A stretch of 64,000 nt of DNA from Streptomyces smaragdinus (GTDB lineage: Bacteria > Actinomycetota > Actinomycetes > Streptomycetales > Streptomycetaceae), in contig NZ_WEGJ01000004.1 in NCBI RefSeq assembly GCF_009604385.1, forward strand, positions 310,001 through 374,000, written 5' to 3'. The translations under genes were made by a program, and so were the position numbers. The notes under the pieces were generated by a model. The model searched no databases and had not been told where the DNA came from. It was given only the letters and a program-made list of their open reading frames with translations. Each line of letters opens with the position of its first letter. The stretch's first letter is position 1. Shown piece by piece: positions 25,767 to 36,946 of this stretch.

Positions 25767-27119
25767 CTATTCCTCGCCGGCGAGCCGCCGCCGCACCCGC
25801 TCCACCACGTCCGCGTACCGCGCCTCCGCGCCGTACCGGGTCGGCGCGTAGTACCGGGTGCCGCGCAGGACGTCCGGCGCGTACTGCTGGGCCGCGATCC
25901 CGCCCGGCACGTCGTGCGGGTAGACGTAGCTCTCCCCGTGCCCGAGCTTCTTGGCGCCCTTGTAGTGCGAGTCCCGCAGATGCGGCGGTACGGGCCCGGC
26001 CCTGCCGTCCCGCACATCCTGCAGCGCCGCGCCGATCGCCGTCGTGACGGCGTTGGACTTGGGCGCCAGGGCCAGCGCGATCGTGGCGTGCGCGAGGGTG
26101 AGGGACGCCTCGGGGAAGCCGATCAGGGCGACCGCCTGGGCGGCGGCCACGGCGGTCTGCAGCGCCGTGGAGTCGGCGAGCCCGATGTCCTCGCTGGCGG
26201 AGATCATCAGCCGCCGGGCGATGAACCGCGGGTCCTCGCCCGCCTCGATCATGCGGGCCAGATAGTGCAGCGCGGCGTCGACGTCGGAGCCGCGGATGGA
26301 CTTGATGAGACCGCTGGCGACGTCGTAGTGCTGATCGCCGTCGCGGTCGTACTTCACCGCCGCCTTGTCGACGGCCTCCTCCATCGTCAGCAGCGTGATC
26401 TCCGGCTCACCCTTGGCGATGGCCGAGCCGGCGCCGGCCTCCAGCGCGGTGAGCGCGCGGCGGGCGTCGCCGCCGGCGATCCGCACCAGATGGTCCTCGG
26501 ACTCCGCCGGCAGCGTGACCGCCCCGCCGAGCCCCCGCTCGTCCGACAGCGCGCGGCGCAGCAGGCCGCGGATGTCGTCGTCGGTGAGGGACTCCAGGGT
26601 GAGCAGCAGGGAGCGGGACAGCAGCGGCGGGATGATCGAGAAGTACGGGTTCTCGGTGGTCGCCGCGATCAGCGTCACCCAGCGGTTCTCCACCGCCGGG
26701 AGGAGGGAGTCCTGCTGGGCCTTGCTGAAGCGGTGGATCTCGTCCAGGAACAGGACGGTCTCCTTGCCGTACCCCCCGGAGGCCCGCCGGGCGCCCTCGA
26801 TGACGGCGCGGACCTCCTTGACCCCGGCGGTGATCGCGGACAGCTCCACGAAGCGCTTGTTGGTCGCCTTGCTGACGACGTACGCGAGGGTCGTCTTCCC
26901 GGTGCCGGGCGGGCCCCAGAGCAGCACCGACGAGGGTCCCGCCGGGCCTCCCGCCCCGTCTCCCACCAGCCGGCGCAACGGGGCCCCGGGCTTCAGCAGA
27001 TGCTGCTGTCCCACCACCTCGTCCAGGGTGCGCGGCCGCATGCGTACGGCGAGGGGACTGGCCGTCGGGTCGCTCTCCTGGCGCTCCTCGGCCGCGGCGG
27101 TGAAAAGATCGGGCTCCAC
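25767..27119 (-). CDS. rarA: Replication-associated recombination protein A
   Basis: This 450-aa AAA+ ATPase of the RarA/MgsA/WRNIP1 family acts at stalled forks. It carries the RuvB-like start [18 protein letters not shown], Walker [13 protein letters not shown], Walker [16 protein letters not shown], and sensor 1 [11 protein letters not shown]. The C-terminal tetramerisation domain includes [19 protein letters not shown]. The GTG at 27119 gives M-E-P-D-L-F-T. It is also annotated as recombination factor protein RarA in relatives. Confidence 0.96.
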   Translation of the reverse strand: MEPDLFTAAAEERQESDPTASPLAVRMRPRTLDEVVGQQHLLKPGAPLRRLVGDGAGGPAGPSSVLLWGPPGTGKTTLAYVVSKATNKRFVELSAITAGVKEVRAVIEGARRASGGYGKETVLFLDEIHRFSKAQQDSLLPAVENRWVTLIAATTENPYFSIIPPLLSRSLLLTLESLTDDDIRGLLRRALSDERGLGGAVTLPAESEDHLVRIAGGDARRALTALEAGAGSAIAKGEPEITLLTMEEAVDKAAVKYDRDGDQHYDVASGLIKSIRGSDVDAALHYLARMIEAGEDPRFIARRLMISASEDIGLADSTALQTAVAAAQAVALIGFPEASLTLAHATIALALAPKSNAVTTAIGAALQDVRDGRAGPVPPHLRDSHYKGAKKLGHGESYVYPHDVPGGIAAQQYAPDVLRGTRYYAPTRYGAEARYADVVERVRRRLAGEE

Positions 27120-27152
27120 GCCCCCGACCCTATGTCACCGGTCCGACAAGCC

Positions 27153-27791
27153 TCACGCGAAGAGGTCGTTGCCCCACTTCAGATAGATCAGCATCGCGAT
27201 CACGCCGTACCAGAGCACGGGCACGACCCAGTGGAACTCCAGCACGTTGGACCGCAGGCGCTCGGGAACGCGGAAGACGCCGGTACGGATGTTCTGCACC
27301 GTGACGTACCAGAACGACAGGATCGTCGCCGCCCAGGCGATCATGCACCACAGGCAGAGCCGGCTGATCACGTACAGCGAGGAGTACTGCAGGAAGAACA
27401 CGAAGGCGATGCCGCCCAGGCAGCCCAGCCACAGGCCCACCCACCACCAGCGGCGGAAGGAGCCGCCGGCCAGCAGCGAGAAGCCGATGACGATCATCAT
27501 CGAGAAGGCGACGAAGCCGATCCAGGGGTTGTCGAACCCGAAGATGTGCGCCTGCGAGCTCTCCATCACGCTCTTGCAGGAGAAGATCGGGTTCAGACTG
27601 CAGGCCGGCGTGTAGTCCGGGTTCTTCAGGATCTCGAGCTTGTCGTGCGTGATGACCGCGGAGGCCGCGAGCCCGAACACGCCGCAGATGATCAGCAGCC
27701 AGGCGAAGCCGCGGCCGGCGCCGATGAGGCCGCTCTTCTCCTCGTCCGTACCGCCCCCCGTACCGGAGCGGTTGAGTTCCGCAGTGGTCAT
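27153..27791 (-). CDS. Vitamin K epoxide reductase family membrane protein
   Basis: This 212-aa integral membrane protein has about five helices. The redox pair CLWC sits in YVISRLCLWCMIAW, and the loop cysteines are in PACSLNPIFSCKSV, as in actinobacterial VKOR, which reoxidises DsbA-like proteins using menaquinone. A DsbA-fold protein is encoded at 59690-60190, but it lacks a signal peptide and may not be the partner. The ATG at 27791 is chosen; another in-frame ATG lies four codons upstream. Confidence 0.93.
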   Translation of the reverse strand: MTTAELNRSGTGGGTDEEKSGLIGAGRGFAWLLIICGVFGLAASAVITHDKLEILKNPDYTPACSLNPIFSCKSVMESSQAHIFGFDNPWIGFVAFSMMIVIGFSLLAGGSFRRWWWVGLWLGCLGGIAFVFFLQYSSLYVISRLCLWCMIAWAATILSFWYVTVQNIRTGVFRVPERLRSNVLEFHWVVPVLWYGVIAMLIYLKWGNDLFA

Positions 27792-27969
27792 CGCTCGGTA
27801 CATCCCATCGTCGTGGTGGCCGCCGGGCCGGCAGCGCCCATTGTGCCGCACGGGAGCCGTGCCCGGACACCGCCCGTCCCGGTTCGTACCGGTCGGGCAG
27901 GGTGCGGTGCCATCCTGCCCGACCGGCCGTTCGGTTGGCGTAAGGAGACGCCCGGAACGCGGTCCTGAT

Positions 27970-29232
27970 TCAGCCGAGCCGGCGCCCCAGCTCCGCCACG
28001 ACGGCGTCCAGGGCCACCGGCGACTGCTCGCCGGACTCCAGGTCCTTGAGCTGGACGACTCCCCCGGCCAGGTCCCGCTCGCCCGCGACGAGCGCGAAGC
28101 GGGCACCGGAGCGGTTGGCCGACTTCATGGCGTTCTTCAGGCCCTTGCCGCCGAACGCGAAGTCCGCTGCCACCCCCTCCCGGCGCAACTCGGTGACCAG
28201 CGAGAACAGCGTCCTGCGGGCCTCCTCGCCGAGCGGCACGGCATACACCTGGGTGGCCGCCGGCAGCTCCAGCTCCACGCCCTCCGCCTCCAGCGCCAGC
28301 ACCGTGCGGTCGACGCCGAGCGCCCAGCCGACGGACGGCAGCGCCGGGCCGCCGATCATCTCGGAGAGCCCGTCGTACCGGCCGCCGCCGCCCACCGCGG
28401 ACTGCGAGCCGAGACCGTCGTGGACGAACTCGAAGGTGGTGCGGGTGTAGTAGTCCAGCCCGCGCACCAGCTTGTCGTCGTCCTCGAAGGCCACACCCGC
28501 CGCGGTCAGCAGCTCGCGCACCTGCTCGTGGTACGCCTTGCACGCCTCGCACAGGTGGTCGCGCATCAGCGGGGCGCCGGTGAGCTGCTTCTGCACCTCG
28601 GCGCGCTTGTCGTCCAGGACGCGCAGCGGGTTGATCTCGATCCGGCGGCGGGTCTCGTCGTCCAGGTCGAGGGCGCGCAGGAAGTCCTGCAGCGCGGCCC
28701 GGTAGGCCGGGCGGCACTCCTTGTCGCCGAGGGAGTTCAGCAGCAGCCGGAAGTTCCGCAGGCCCAGCGACTTGTACGCGTCCACCGCCAGGATGATCAG
28801 CTCGGCGTCCAGCGCCGGGTCCTCCGCGCCGATGGCCTCGGCGCCGACCTGCGAGAAGTGCCGGTAACGGCCCTTCTGCGGGCGCTCGTAGCGGTAGTAC
28901 GAGCCGGAGTACCAGAGCTTCACCGGCAGATTGCCCAGCTTGTGCAGGCTGTTCTCCAGCGCCGAGCGCAGCACGGACGCGGTGCCCTCGGGGCGCAGCG
29001 CCAGTTCGGTGCCGCCCTTGGTGGTGAGGGTGAACATCTCCTTGGTCACGATGTCGGTGGACTCGCCGACACCGCGCGCGAACAGTTCGGTGTGCTCGAA
29101 TCCCGGGGTCTCCACATAGCCGTAACCGGCGCGGCGCAGCGGCGCGGCCAGCGCCTCCCGGACGGCCAGATAGGTCGCGGAGGCCGGGGGGATGAGGTCG
29201 TAGGTGCCCTTGGGGGCCTGGAAGGTACTCAC
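27970..29232 (-). CDS. hisS: Histidyl-tRNA synthetase
   Basis: HisRS (420 aa) is a class II synthetase. It shows the motif 1 region [16 protein letters not shown], motif 2 [19 protein letters not shown], the histidine loops [12 protein letters not shown] and GGGGRYDGL, and motif 3 [13 protein letters not shown]. The GTG at 29232 gives the conserved [13 protein letters not shown] second GTG five codons upstream lies close to GAGGA and cannot be excluded. It lies 11 bases after the MBL gene. Confidence 0.97.
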   Translation of the reverse strand: MSTFQAPKGTYDLIPPASATYLAVREALAAPLRRAGYGYVETPGFEHTELFARGVGESTDIVTKEMFTLTTKGGTELALRPEGTASVLRSALENSLHKLGNLPVKLWYSGSYYRYERPQKGRYRHFSQVGAEAIGAEDPALDAELIILAVDAYKSLGLRNFRLLLNSLGDKECRPAYRAALQDFLRALDLDDETRRRIEINPLRVLDDKRAEVQKQLTGAPLMRDHLCEACKAYHEQVRELLTAAGVAFEDDDKLVRGLDYYTRTTFEFVHDGLGSQSAVGGGGRYDGLSEMIGGPALPSVGWALGVDRTVLALEAEGVELELPAATQVYAVPLGEEARRTLFSLVTELRREGVAADFAFGGKGLKNAMKSANRSGARFALVAGERDLAGGVVQLKDLESGEQSPVALDAVVAELGRRLG

Positions 29233-29243
29233 GGAAAGACTCG

Positions 29244-29957
29244 TCACATTCCTCGTCGGGGAGCGGCTGACGTGCCGCCCGGGCCGGCGGCGGCCACGTC
29301 CCGCAGGAAGGGGTTGGTGGCGCGCTCGCGGGCGATGGTCGTCTGGGGGCCGTGGCCGGACAGGACCACGGTCGAGTCGTCGAGGGGCAGACACACGCGG
29401 GCCAGCGACTCGGCCATCTCGTCCGGGTCACCGCCGGGCAGGTCGGTGCGTCCGACGGAGCCGGCGAACAACAGGTCGCCCGAGAAGAACACCTGCGGAA
29501 CGTCGTCCGCCTCGGGCATCCGGAAGGTCACCGACCCCTTGGTATGGCCGGGCGCGTGCGCGACGGTGAGCGTGAGCCCCGCGAGTGTCAGCTCCGCCCC
29601 GTCCGTGAGCTCCTTCACGTCGTCCGGCTCGCCCACGGTCAGCTCGCCCATCAGCTGGGCGCCGATGGAGGCGCCCAGGGCGCGCTCCGGGTCGCTCATC
29701 ATGTAGCGGTCGGACGGGTGGATCCACGCGGGGACGCCGTGCGCGCCGCAGACCGGGACGACGGACGCGACATGGTCGATGTGGCCGTGGGTGAGCAGCA
29801 CGGCGACCGGCTTCAGCCGGTGCCTGGCGACCGCCTCGGCGACGCCGTCCGCGGCACGGTGGCCCGGATCGATGATCACACACTCCTCGCCGGCGGCGGG
29901 GGCGACCAGATAGCAGTTGGTCCCCCAGGCCCCGGCGGGGAACCCGGCAATGAGCAC
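29244..29957 (-). CDS. MBL-fold metallohydrolase (glyoxalase II-like)
   Basis: This 237-aa hydrolase has [11 protein letters not shown] (HxHxDH zinc site), [28 protein letters not shown] and [12 protein letters not shown], the order seen in glyoxalase II. The likely reaction is hydrolysis of a thioester; a bacillithiol- or mycothiol-linked substrate is possible in this genus but inferred. The GTG at 29957 is favoured: GAAGGA lies six bases before it, while the ATG two codons earlier overlaps that site. It is co-transcribed with hisS. Confidence 0.9.
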   Translation of the reverse strand: MLIAGFPAGAWGTNCYLVAPAAGEECVIIDPGHRAADGVAEAVARHRLKPVAVLLTHGHIDHVASVVPVCGAHGVPAWIHPSDRYMMSDPERALGASIGAQLMGELTVGEPDDVKELTDGAELTLAGLTLTVAHAPGHTKGSVTFRMPEADDVPQVFFSGDLLFAGSVGRTDLPGGDPDEMAESLARVCLPLDDSTVVLSGHGPQTTIARERATNPFLRDVAAAGPGGTSAAPRRGM

Positions 29958-30137
29958 GATCATCCTTCGAATCGTCAACAGGGGAGGGCGGCCTGTGACG
30001 TCTTGGTCACGGGCCGACGTCCACAGCGTACCGGCGCTGCTCATCGGGGGGCGAAGCGATATACCGTACGCCTCACACACATCCGTTTTTTCGATATGCC
30101 TGGCTGGCAGGCGTCCGAGGCAAGGGAGAGGTACGCG

Positions 30138-30983
30138 GTGGTCACCAAGGACCAGCGGCGGCGGCAGCTCGCCCGGGAGAAGTTCGAGCGGCAGCAGCAG
30201 CGTCGGGTACAGGCGCGGTCACGCGCGCGGCAGCGCAACATCGTGATCGCGTCCGCACTCGCCGTGATCCTGGCGGGCGGCGGCATCGTCTGGGCCGCGG
30301 CCCCGTGGGAGAAGGACGACACCAAGGACAACGCCTCCGCGGACGCCTCCCCGAGCGCGGCCCCCACGTCGAAGGCCCCGGACCCGTGCGAGAAGCCGGC
30401 CGAGGGCGCGGTCAAGACGGCCACGTACAAGAAGGAACCGGCCCTCGCCATCGACGAGTCGGCCGACTACACGATGAAGCTCGAGACCACCTGCGGCGAC
30501 ATCGGCATCGACCTGAAGGCGAAGGCCGCGCCGCACACGGTGAACTCCTTCGACTTCCTGGTCGGCAAGGGCTACTTGGACCACACCAAGTGCCACCGGC
30601 TCACCGACCAGGGCATCTTCGTGCTCCAGTGCGGTGACCCGAAGGGCGACGGCACCGGCGGCCCCGGTTACACCATCCCGGACGAGAACCTGAAGGACCC
30701 GGTCCTGAAGGGCGACGTGTACCCGGCGGGCACGGTGGCCATGGCCAACCAGTACAACGCCCAGGCCAAGCAGGGCCGCGACACCGGCGGCAGCCAGTTC
30801 TTCCTGGTCTACCAGGACAGCCCGCTGCCGCCCGACTACACACCGTTCGGCACGATCGACGAGGCCGGCATGAAGACCCTGAAGAAGATCGCCGACGCGG
30901 GCGTCGGTCCGATGGAGCCGTCGCAGAACACCCCGCCGAACGCGACCGTGGTGATCAACAAGGCGACCGTCACCAAGAAGTGA
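30138..30983 (+). CDS. Membrane-anchored cyclophilin-type peptidyl-prolyl isomerase
   Basis: This 281-aa protein begins with a very basic cytoplasmic segment (KDQRRRQLAREKFERQQQRR), a membrane helix at about 36-54 and a Ser/Ala/Asp linker. The cyclophilin domain follows (KAAPHTVNSFDFLVGKGYL, GGPGYTIPDE, TGGSQFFLVYQD, YTPFGTI). It would fold secreted proteins on the outer face. The GTG at 30138 follows GGGAGAGG at 30124-30131. It diverges from the MBL gene and ends at a strong hairpin. Confidence 0.93.
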   Translation: MVTKDQRRRQLAREKFERQQQRRVQARSRARQRNIVIASALAVILAGGGIVWAAAPWEKDDTKDNASADASPSAAPTSKAPDPCEKPAEGAVKTATYKKEPALAIDESADYTMKLETTCGDIGIDLKAKAAPHTVNSFDFLVGKGYLDHTKCHRLTDQGIFVLQCGDPKGDGTGGPGYTIPDENLKDPVLKGDVYPAGTVAMANQYNAQAKQGRDTGGSQFFLVYQDSPLPPDYTPFGTIDEAGMKTLKKIADAGVGPMEPSQNTPPNATVVINKATVTKK

Positions 30984-30990
30984 GCCGGCG

Positions 30991-31024
30991 GCGCGTACCC
31001 GGGCCCGGGCGCCCGGGTACGCGC
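30991..31024 (+). terminator. Terminator after the cyclophilin gene
   Basis: GCGCGTACCCGGGC (30991-31004) pairs perfectly with GCCCGGGTACGCGC (31011-31024) around a six-base loop, starting eight bases after the stop codon. Confidence 0.8.
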
Positions 31025-31233
31025 TTACCGGGCGGCCGGGTGTGATTGGTCTCGCGCGGGATGCGGACAGCCGGGCCACCGGTCGCCTATGTTGGCGTTG
31101 TGTAAGGCGCCCGAGCCGGCAACCGTCGGCCGGGTGGAGAACCGGCCGGAGCCGAACGGACGCTGTCCGGCCGAAGACAACTGTGGACGATACCGGCGGG
31201 TCGACCCGCTTTGGTGTCATATGAGGAGGCGCT

Positions 31234-32463
31234 GTGAGCAGCGACCCGTGGGGCCGTGTCGATGAGTCGGGAACGGTGTATGTGCGTACGGCCGACGGTG
31301 AGCGCGCCGTAGGTTCGTGGCAGGCCGGTTCGCCGGACGAGGCCCTCGCCTACTTCAAGCGCAAGTACGACGGTCTGGTCGTGGAGATCGGCCTCCTCGA
31401 GCGCCGCGTGCGGACCACCGACCTGTCCGCCAAGGACGCGACCACCGCGATCGAGCATCTGCGCGCGCAGGTCGTCGAGGCGCACGCCGTGGGCGATCTC
31501 CAGTCCCTCGCCGAGCGGCTGGACAAGCTGGTGGCCTCCGTCGAGGAGCGCCGCGAGGAGCGCAAGGCCGCCAAGGCCAAGCAGTCGGAGGAGGCGCGTT
31601 CGGCCAAGGAGACGCTCGTCGCCGAGGCCGAGGAGCTGGCGAACTCCGAGCAGTGGCGGGCGGCCGGCGAGCGGCTGCGCGCGCTGGTCGACACCTGGAA
31701 GGGCCTGCCGCGGCTGGACCGCAAGAGCGACGACGAGCTGTGGCACCGTTTCAGCCACGCCCGTTCGGCGTTCTCCAAGCGGCGCAAGGCGCACTTCGCG
31801 GCGCTCGACGCGCAGCGCGAGGACGCCCGCCGGCGCAAGGAGAAGCTGGTCCAGGAGGCCGAGGCGCTGTCCTCGTCGCGCGAGTGGGGGCCGACGGCCG
31901 CCCGCTACCGCGAGCTGATGGCCGAGTGGAAGGCCGCCGGCCGGGCGCAGCGGGAGTCCGAGGACGATCTGTGGAACCGCTTCCGCGGCGCGCAGGACGT
32001 GTTCTTCCAGGCCCGCGGCGAGGTCTTCGCGGAGCGGGACACCGAGCAGCGGGAGAACCTGACGCGCAAGGAGGAGCTCGCGGCCGAGGCGGAGAAGCTG
32101 CTGCCGATCGCGGATCTGAAGGGCGCGCGTGCGGCGTTCCGGGCGATCAACGAGCGCTGGGAGGCCATCGGCCATGTGCCGCGGGACGCCCGGCCGAAGA
32201 TCGAGGGGCGGATGCACGCCGTGGAGCGGGCGCTGCAGGAGGCCGAGGAGGCCGAGTGGCGCCGTACCAACCCGGAGGCCCGGGCGCGTGCGGCGGGCCT
32301 GACCGGTCAGCTCCAGGACGCGGTCGACAAGCTGCGGGGCCAGATCGACACCGCCCGGGCGCAGGGCAACGACGCGCGGGCGGAGAAGCTCTCCCGGGAG
32401 CTGGAGGGCCGCCAGGCGCTGCTGGACCAGGCGCTGAAGGGGCTGCAGGAGTTCGGGGGCTGA
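31234..32463 (+). CDS. DUF349 coiled-coil protein
   Basis: This 409-aa, highly charged, almost fully helical protein is built from several DUF349 repeats with the recurring pattern DDELWHRFSHARSAF and EDDLWNRFRGAQDVFF. Long coiled-coil stretches (EERREERKAAKAKQSEEARS) and a C-terminal helix (LQDAVDKLRGQIDTAR) follow. No enzymatic motif is present. The GTG at 31234 follows GAGGAGG. It is convergent with rel. The family is widespread in actinobacteria without a settled role. Confidence 0.9.
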   Translation: MSSDPWGRVDESGTVYVRTADGERAVGSWQAGSPDEALAYFKRKYDGLVVEIGLLERRVRTTDLSAKDATTAIEHLRAQVVEAHAVGDLQSLAERLDKLVASVEERREERKAAKAKQSEEARSAKETLVAEAEELANSEQWRAAGERLRALVDTWKGLPRLDRKSDDELWHRFSHARSAFSKRRKAHFAALDAQREDARRRKEKLVQEAEALSSSREWGPTAARYRELMAEWKAAGRAQRESEDDLWNRFRGAQDVFFQARGEVFAERDTEQRENLTRKEELAAEAEKLLPIADLKGARAAFRAINERWEAIGHVPRDARPKIEGRMHAVERALQEAEEAEWRRTNPEARARAAGLTGQLQDAVDKLRGQIDTARAQGNDARAEKLSRELEGRQALLDQALKGLQEFGG

Positions 32464-32480
32464 CCCCGCGCGCAGGCTGA

Positions 32481-32523
32481 CGGCGCAGGGCCCCGGTTCG
32501 CTGCGAACCGGGGCCCTGCGCCG
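32481..32523. terminator. Bidirectional terminator between DUF349 gene and rel
   Basis: A perfect 20-bp inverted repeat (32481-32500 and 32504-32523) with loop CTG lies between the two convergent stop codons. Confidence 0.9.
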
Positions 32524-32532
32524 TACGTACCG

Positions 32533-35010
<2,478 letters not shown>

Positions 35011-35118
35011 GTGCACTCCCTCTGGCAGTCCGGACCTCCTTCGGGCGAACACCGCACGAAGGAGCCGGGTAGCCATGGTAACGGGCCGAAGCCGCGCCCC
35101 ACGCGCCGGTCCGCCCCC

Positions 35119-35658
35119 TCAGACGGTGACCAGGGCCTCCAGCGGCGCCCCGCTCAGGGCGGCCTCGGCCTTGGCGCGGCCGTCCAGGAAACCCAGCTCC
35201 ATCAGCACGGCCAGCCCGGTGACCTGTGCGCCCGCCCGGCGGATCAGCTCCAGGGATGCCTCGGCGGTGCCGCCGGTGGCGAGCACGTCGTCGATCATGA
35301 GCACCCGGTCGTCCGCCGTCAGGGCGTTCGCCTGGATCTCGACCTCGGCGCGACCGTACTCCAGTGCGTACGTCTGTCCGAGGGTGGCGCCGGGCAGCTT
35401 GCCGGCCTTGCGCACGGGGACGAAGCCCACGCCGGCCCGCACGGCCACGGGGGCGGCCAGGATGAAGCCGCGGGCCTCCAGGCCGACGACCTTGGTGGCG
35501 CCCTGGCGCAGACAGATCTCGGCGAAGGCGTCGGTGAGCGCGGTGAACGCGGCGGAGTCGGCCAGCAGCGGGGTGATGTCCTTGAAGACGATGCCCGGCT
35601 TGGGGTAGTCGGGTACGTCCTTGATCCGGCTCAGCAAGAGCTCCTGCAAGCTGGTCAT
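35119..35658 (-). CDS. apt: Adenine phosphoribosyltransferase
   Basis: Apt (179 aa) salvages adenine to AMP with PRPP. The PRPP loop is VLMIDDVLATGGTAEAS and the substrate region GLEARGFILAAPVAV. The ATG at 35658 gives M-T-S-L-Q-E-L-L-L and follows GAGGCGG; 28 more residues upstream are in frame but not family-like. The secF-apt-rel order is the classic actinobacterial one. Confidence 0.95.
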   Translation of the reverse strand: MTSLQELLLSRIKDVPDYPKPGIVFKDITPLLADSAAFTALTDAFAEICLRQGATKVVGLEARGFILAAPVAVRAGVGFVPVRKAGKLPGATLGQTYALEYGRAEVEIQANALTADDRVLMIDDVLATGGTAEASLELIRRAGAQVTGLAVLMELGFLDGRAKAEAALSGAPLEALVTV

Positions 35659-35744
35659 CAACCGCCTCATCCGTGAGAAAAGTCCGCCGTGCCGGTACGG
35701 CCCGTGCAGCCTGAACGGTAGCAGTGCGCCGGGGGCGGACACGG

Positions 35745-35779
35745 CGAAGGGGCGCCGGATCGGATCCGGCGCCCCTTCG
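35745..35779 (-). terminator. Terminator between secF and apt
   Basis: CGAAGGGGCGCCGGA (35745-35759) pairs perfectly with TCCGGCGCCCCTTCG (35765-35779) around a five-base loop, 18 bases after the secF stop. Confidence 0.85.
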
Positions 35780-35796
35780 GCTCGTGCGTATGCCGC

Positions 35797-36945
35797 TCAG
35801 CGGCGCTTGCCCGAGGGACGGCCGCGGCCGCGGCCCCGCGAGGACGGCTGACGGCGCTGGCCGCCCACCACCCCGGGACCGCCGTGCGCGGCACCCGCCG
35901 GCTCGGCGTCGACGGGCTCGTCGTCGGCGTCCGCGGACTCCTCGGCGGCCTTCTCCTCCCGCGCGCTGCGGGCGTCGGAGGCCCGCCGGGCGGCGACCCG
36001 CTTGGTGTGCGCCCGGATCTCCGGGTCGCGCTCCTTGAGGTCCACCACCAGCGGTGTGGCGATGAAGATCGACGAGTACGCACCGGCGGCCAGACCCACG
36101 AAGAGCGACAGCGCGATGTCGTTCAGCATGCCGCCGCCGAGCACGCCGCCGCCGATGAACAGCAGACCGGCGACCGGCAGCAGCGCCACCACGGAGGTGT
36201 TGATCGACCGGACCAGCGTGCCGTTGAGCGAGCGGTTGGCCAGCTCGCGGTAGGTGAACCGGGTCTGCTTGGTGAAGTCCTTGCTGGACTCCTTCAGACC
36301 GTCGAACACCACGACCGTGTCGTACAGCGAATAACCGAGGATCGTCAGCAGACCGATCACCGTACCCGGTGTGACCTCGAAGCCCACCAGGGCGTACACA
36401 CCCACGGTGATGGTGAGGTCGTGGATCAGGGCGATCAGCGCCGCGACGGCCATGCGCCACTCGAAGGCGATCGCGAGATAGATCACCACCAGGACCATGA
36501 AGATCCACAGACCCTGCCAGGCCTTGCTGGCGATCTGCTCGCCCCAGCTGGGACCGACGAGCTGGGCGTCGATCTTGCCGGCGTCCGCGATCCCGAAGTC
36601 CTCGGCCAGCGCGCTGCGGACCTTGTCCGACTCGCTGGTCTCGATGCCCGCGACCTGGATGCGCAGCTTGTCGCCGCCGAGCTGCTGGACGATCGCCTGG
36701 TGGCCGGAGGCCTTCTCCGCGGCCTCCTGGGCGTGGGCGACCGAGACCTGGGTGTTCTGCGGCGTGGTGAAGACCGCGCCGCCCTGGAACTCAATGCCCA
36801 TGTTCAGACCGCGGACCAGGAAGCCGGCGAGCGCCACGACGGTGATCAGGATGGAGATGCCGTACCAGATGAACCGCTTGGCGACGAAGTCGTAGCCGAC
36901 CTCACCGCGGTAGAGCTTGGCGCCAATATCGCCGAGTCGCGACAT
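35797..36945 (-). CDS. secF: Protein translocase subunit SecF
   Basis: SecF (382 aa) works with SecD and YajC as the proton-driven export motor. It has six predicted helices, the first near 25-45, the conserved GIEFQGGAVF after it, and the SecDF core GLLTILGYSLYDTVVVFDGLKE in two parts around residue 205. The last 75 residues form a disordered Ala/Glu then Arg/Gly-rich cytoplasmic tail (SSRGRGRGRPSGKRR). The secD stop-to-secF gap on this strand is one base. Confidence 0.97.
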   Translation of the reverse strand: MSRLGDIGAKLYRGEVGYDFVAKRFIWYGISILITVVALAGFLVRGLNMGIEFQGGAVFTTPQNTQVSVAHAQEAAEKASGHQAIVQQLGGDKLRIQVAGIETSESDKVRSALAEDFGIADAGKIDAQLVGPSWGEQIASKAWQGLWIFMVLVVIYLAIAFEWRMAVAALIALIHDLTITVGVYALVGFEVTPGTVIGLLTILGYSLYDTVVVFDGLKESSKDFTKQTRFTYRELANRSLNGTLVRSINTSVVALLPVAGLLFIGGGVLGGGMLNDIALSLFVGLAAGAYSSIFIATPLVVDLKERDPEIRAHTKRVAARRASDARSAREEKAAEESADADDEPVDAEPAGAAHGGPGVVGGQRRQPSSRGRGRGRPSGKRR

Positions 36946-36946
36946 C

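Noticed and set aside
27153..28106. Longer VKOR start reaching back into the hisS downstream region
   Set aside because: The extra N-terminus is Arg/Ser/Pro-rich and overlaps the end of hisS; the ATG at 27791 gives the family-like beginning.
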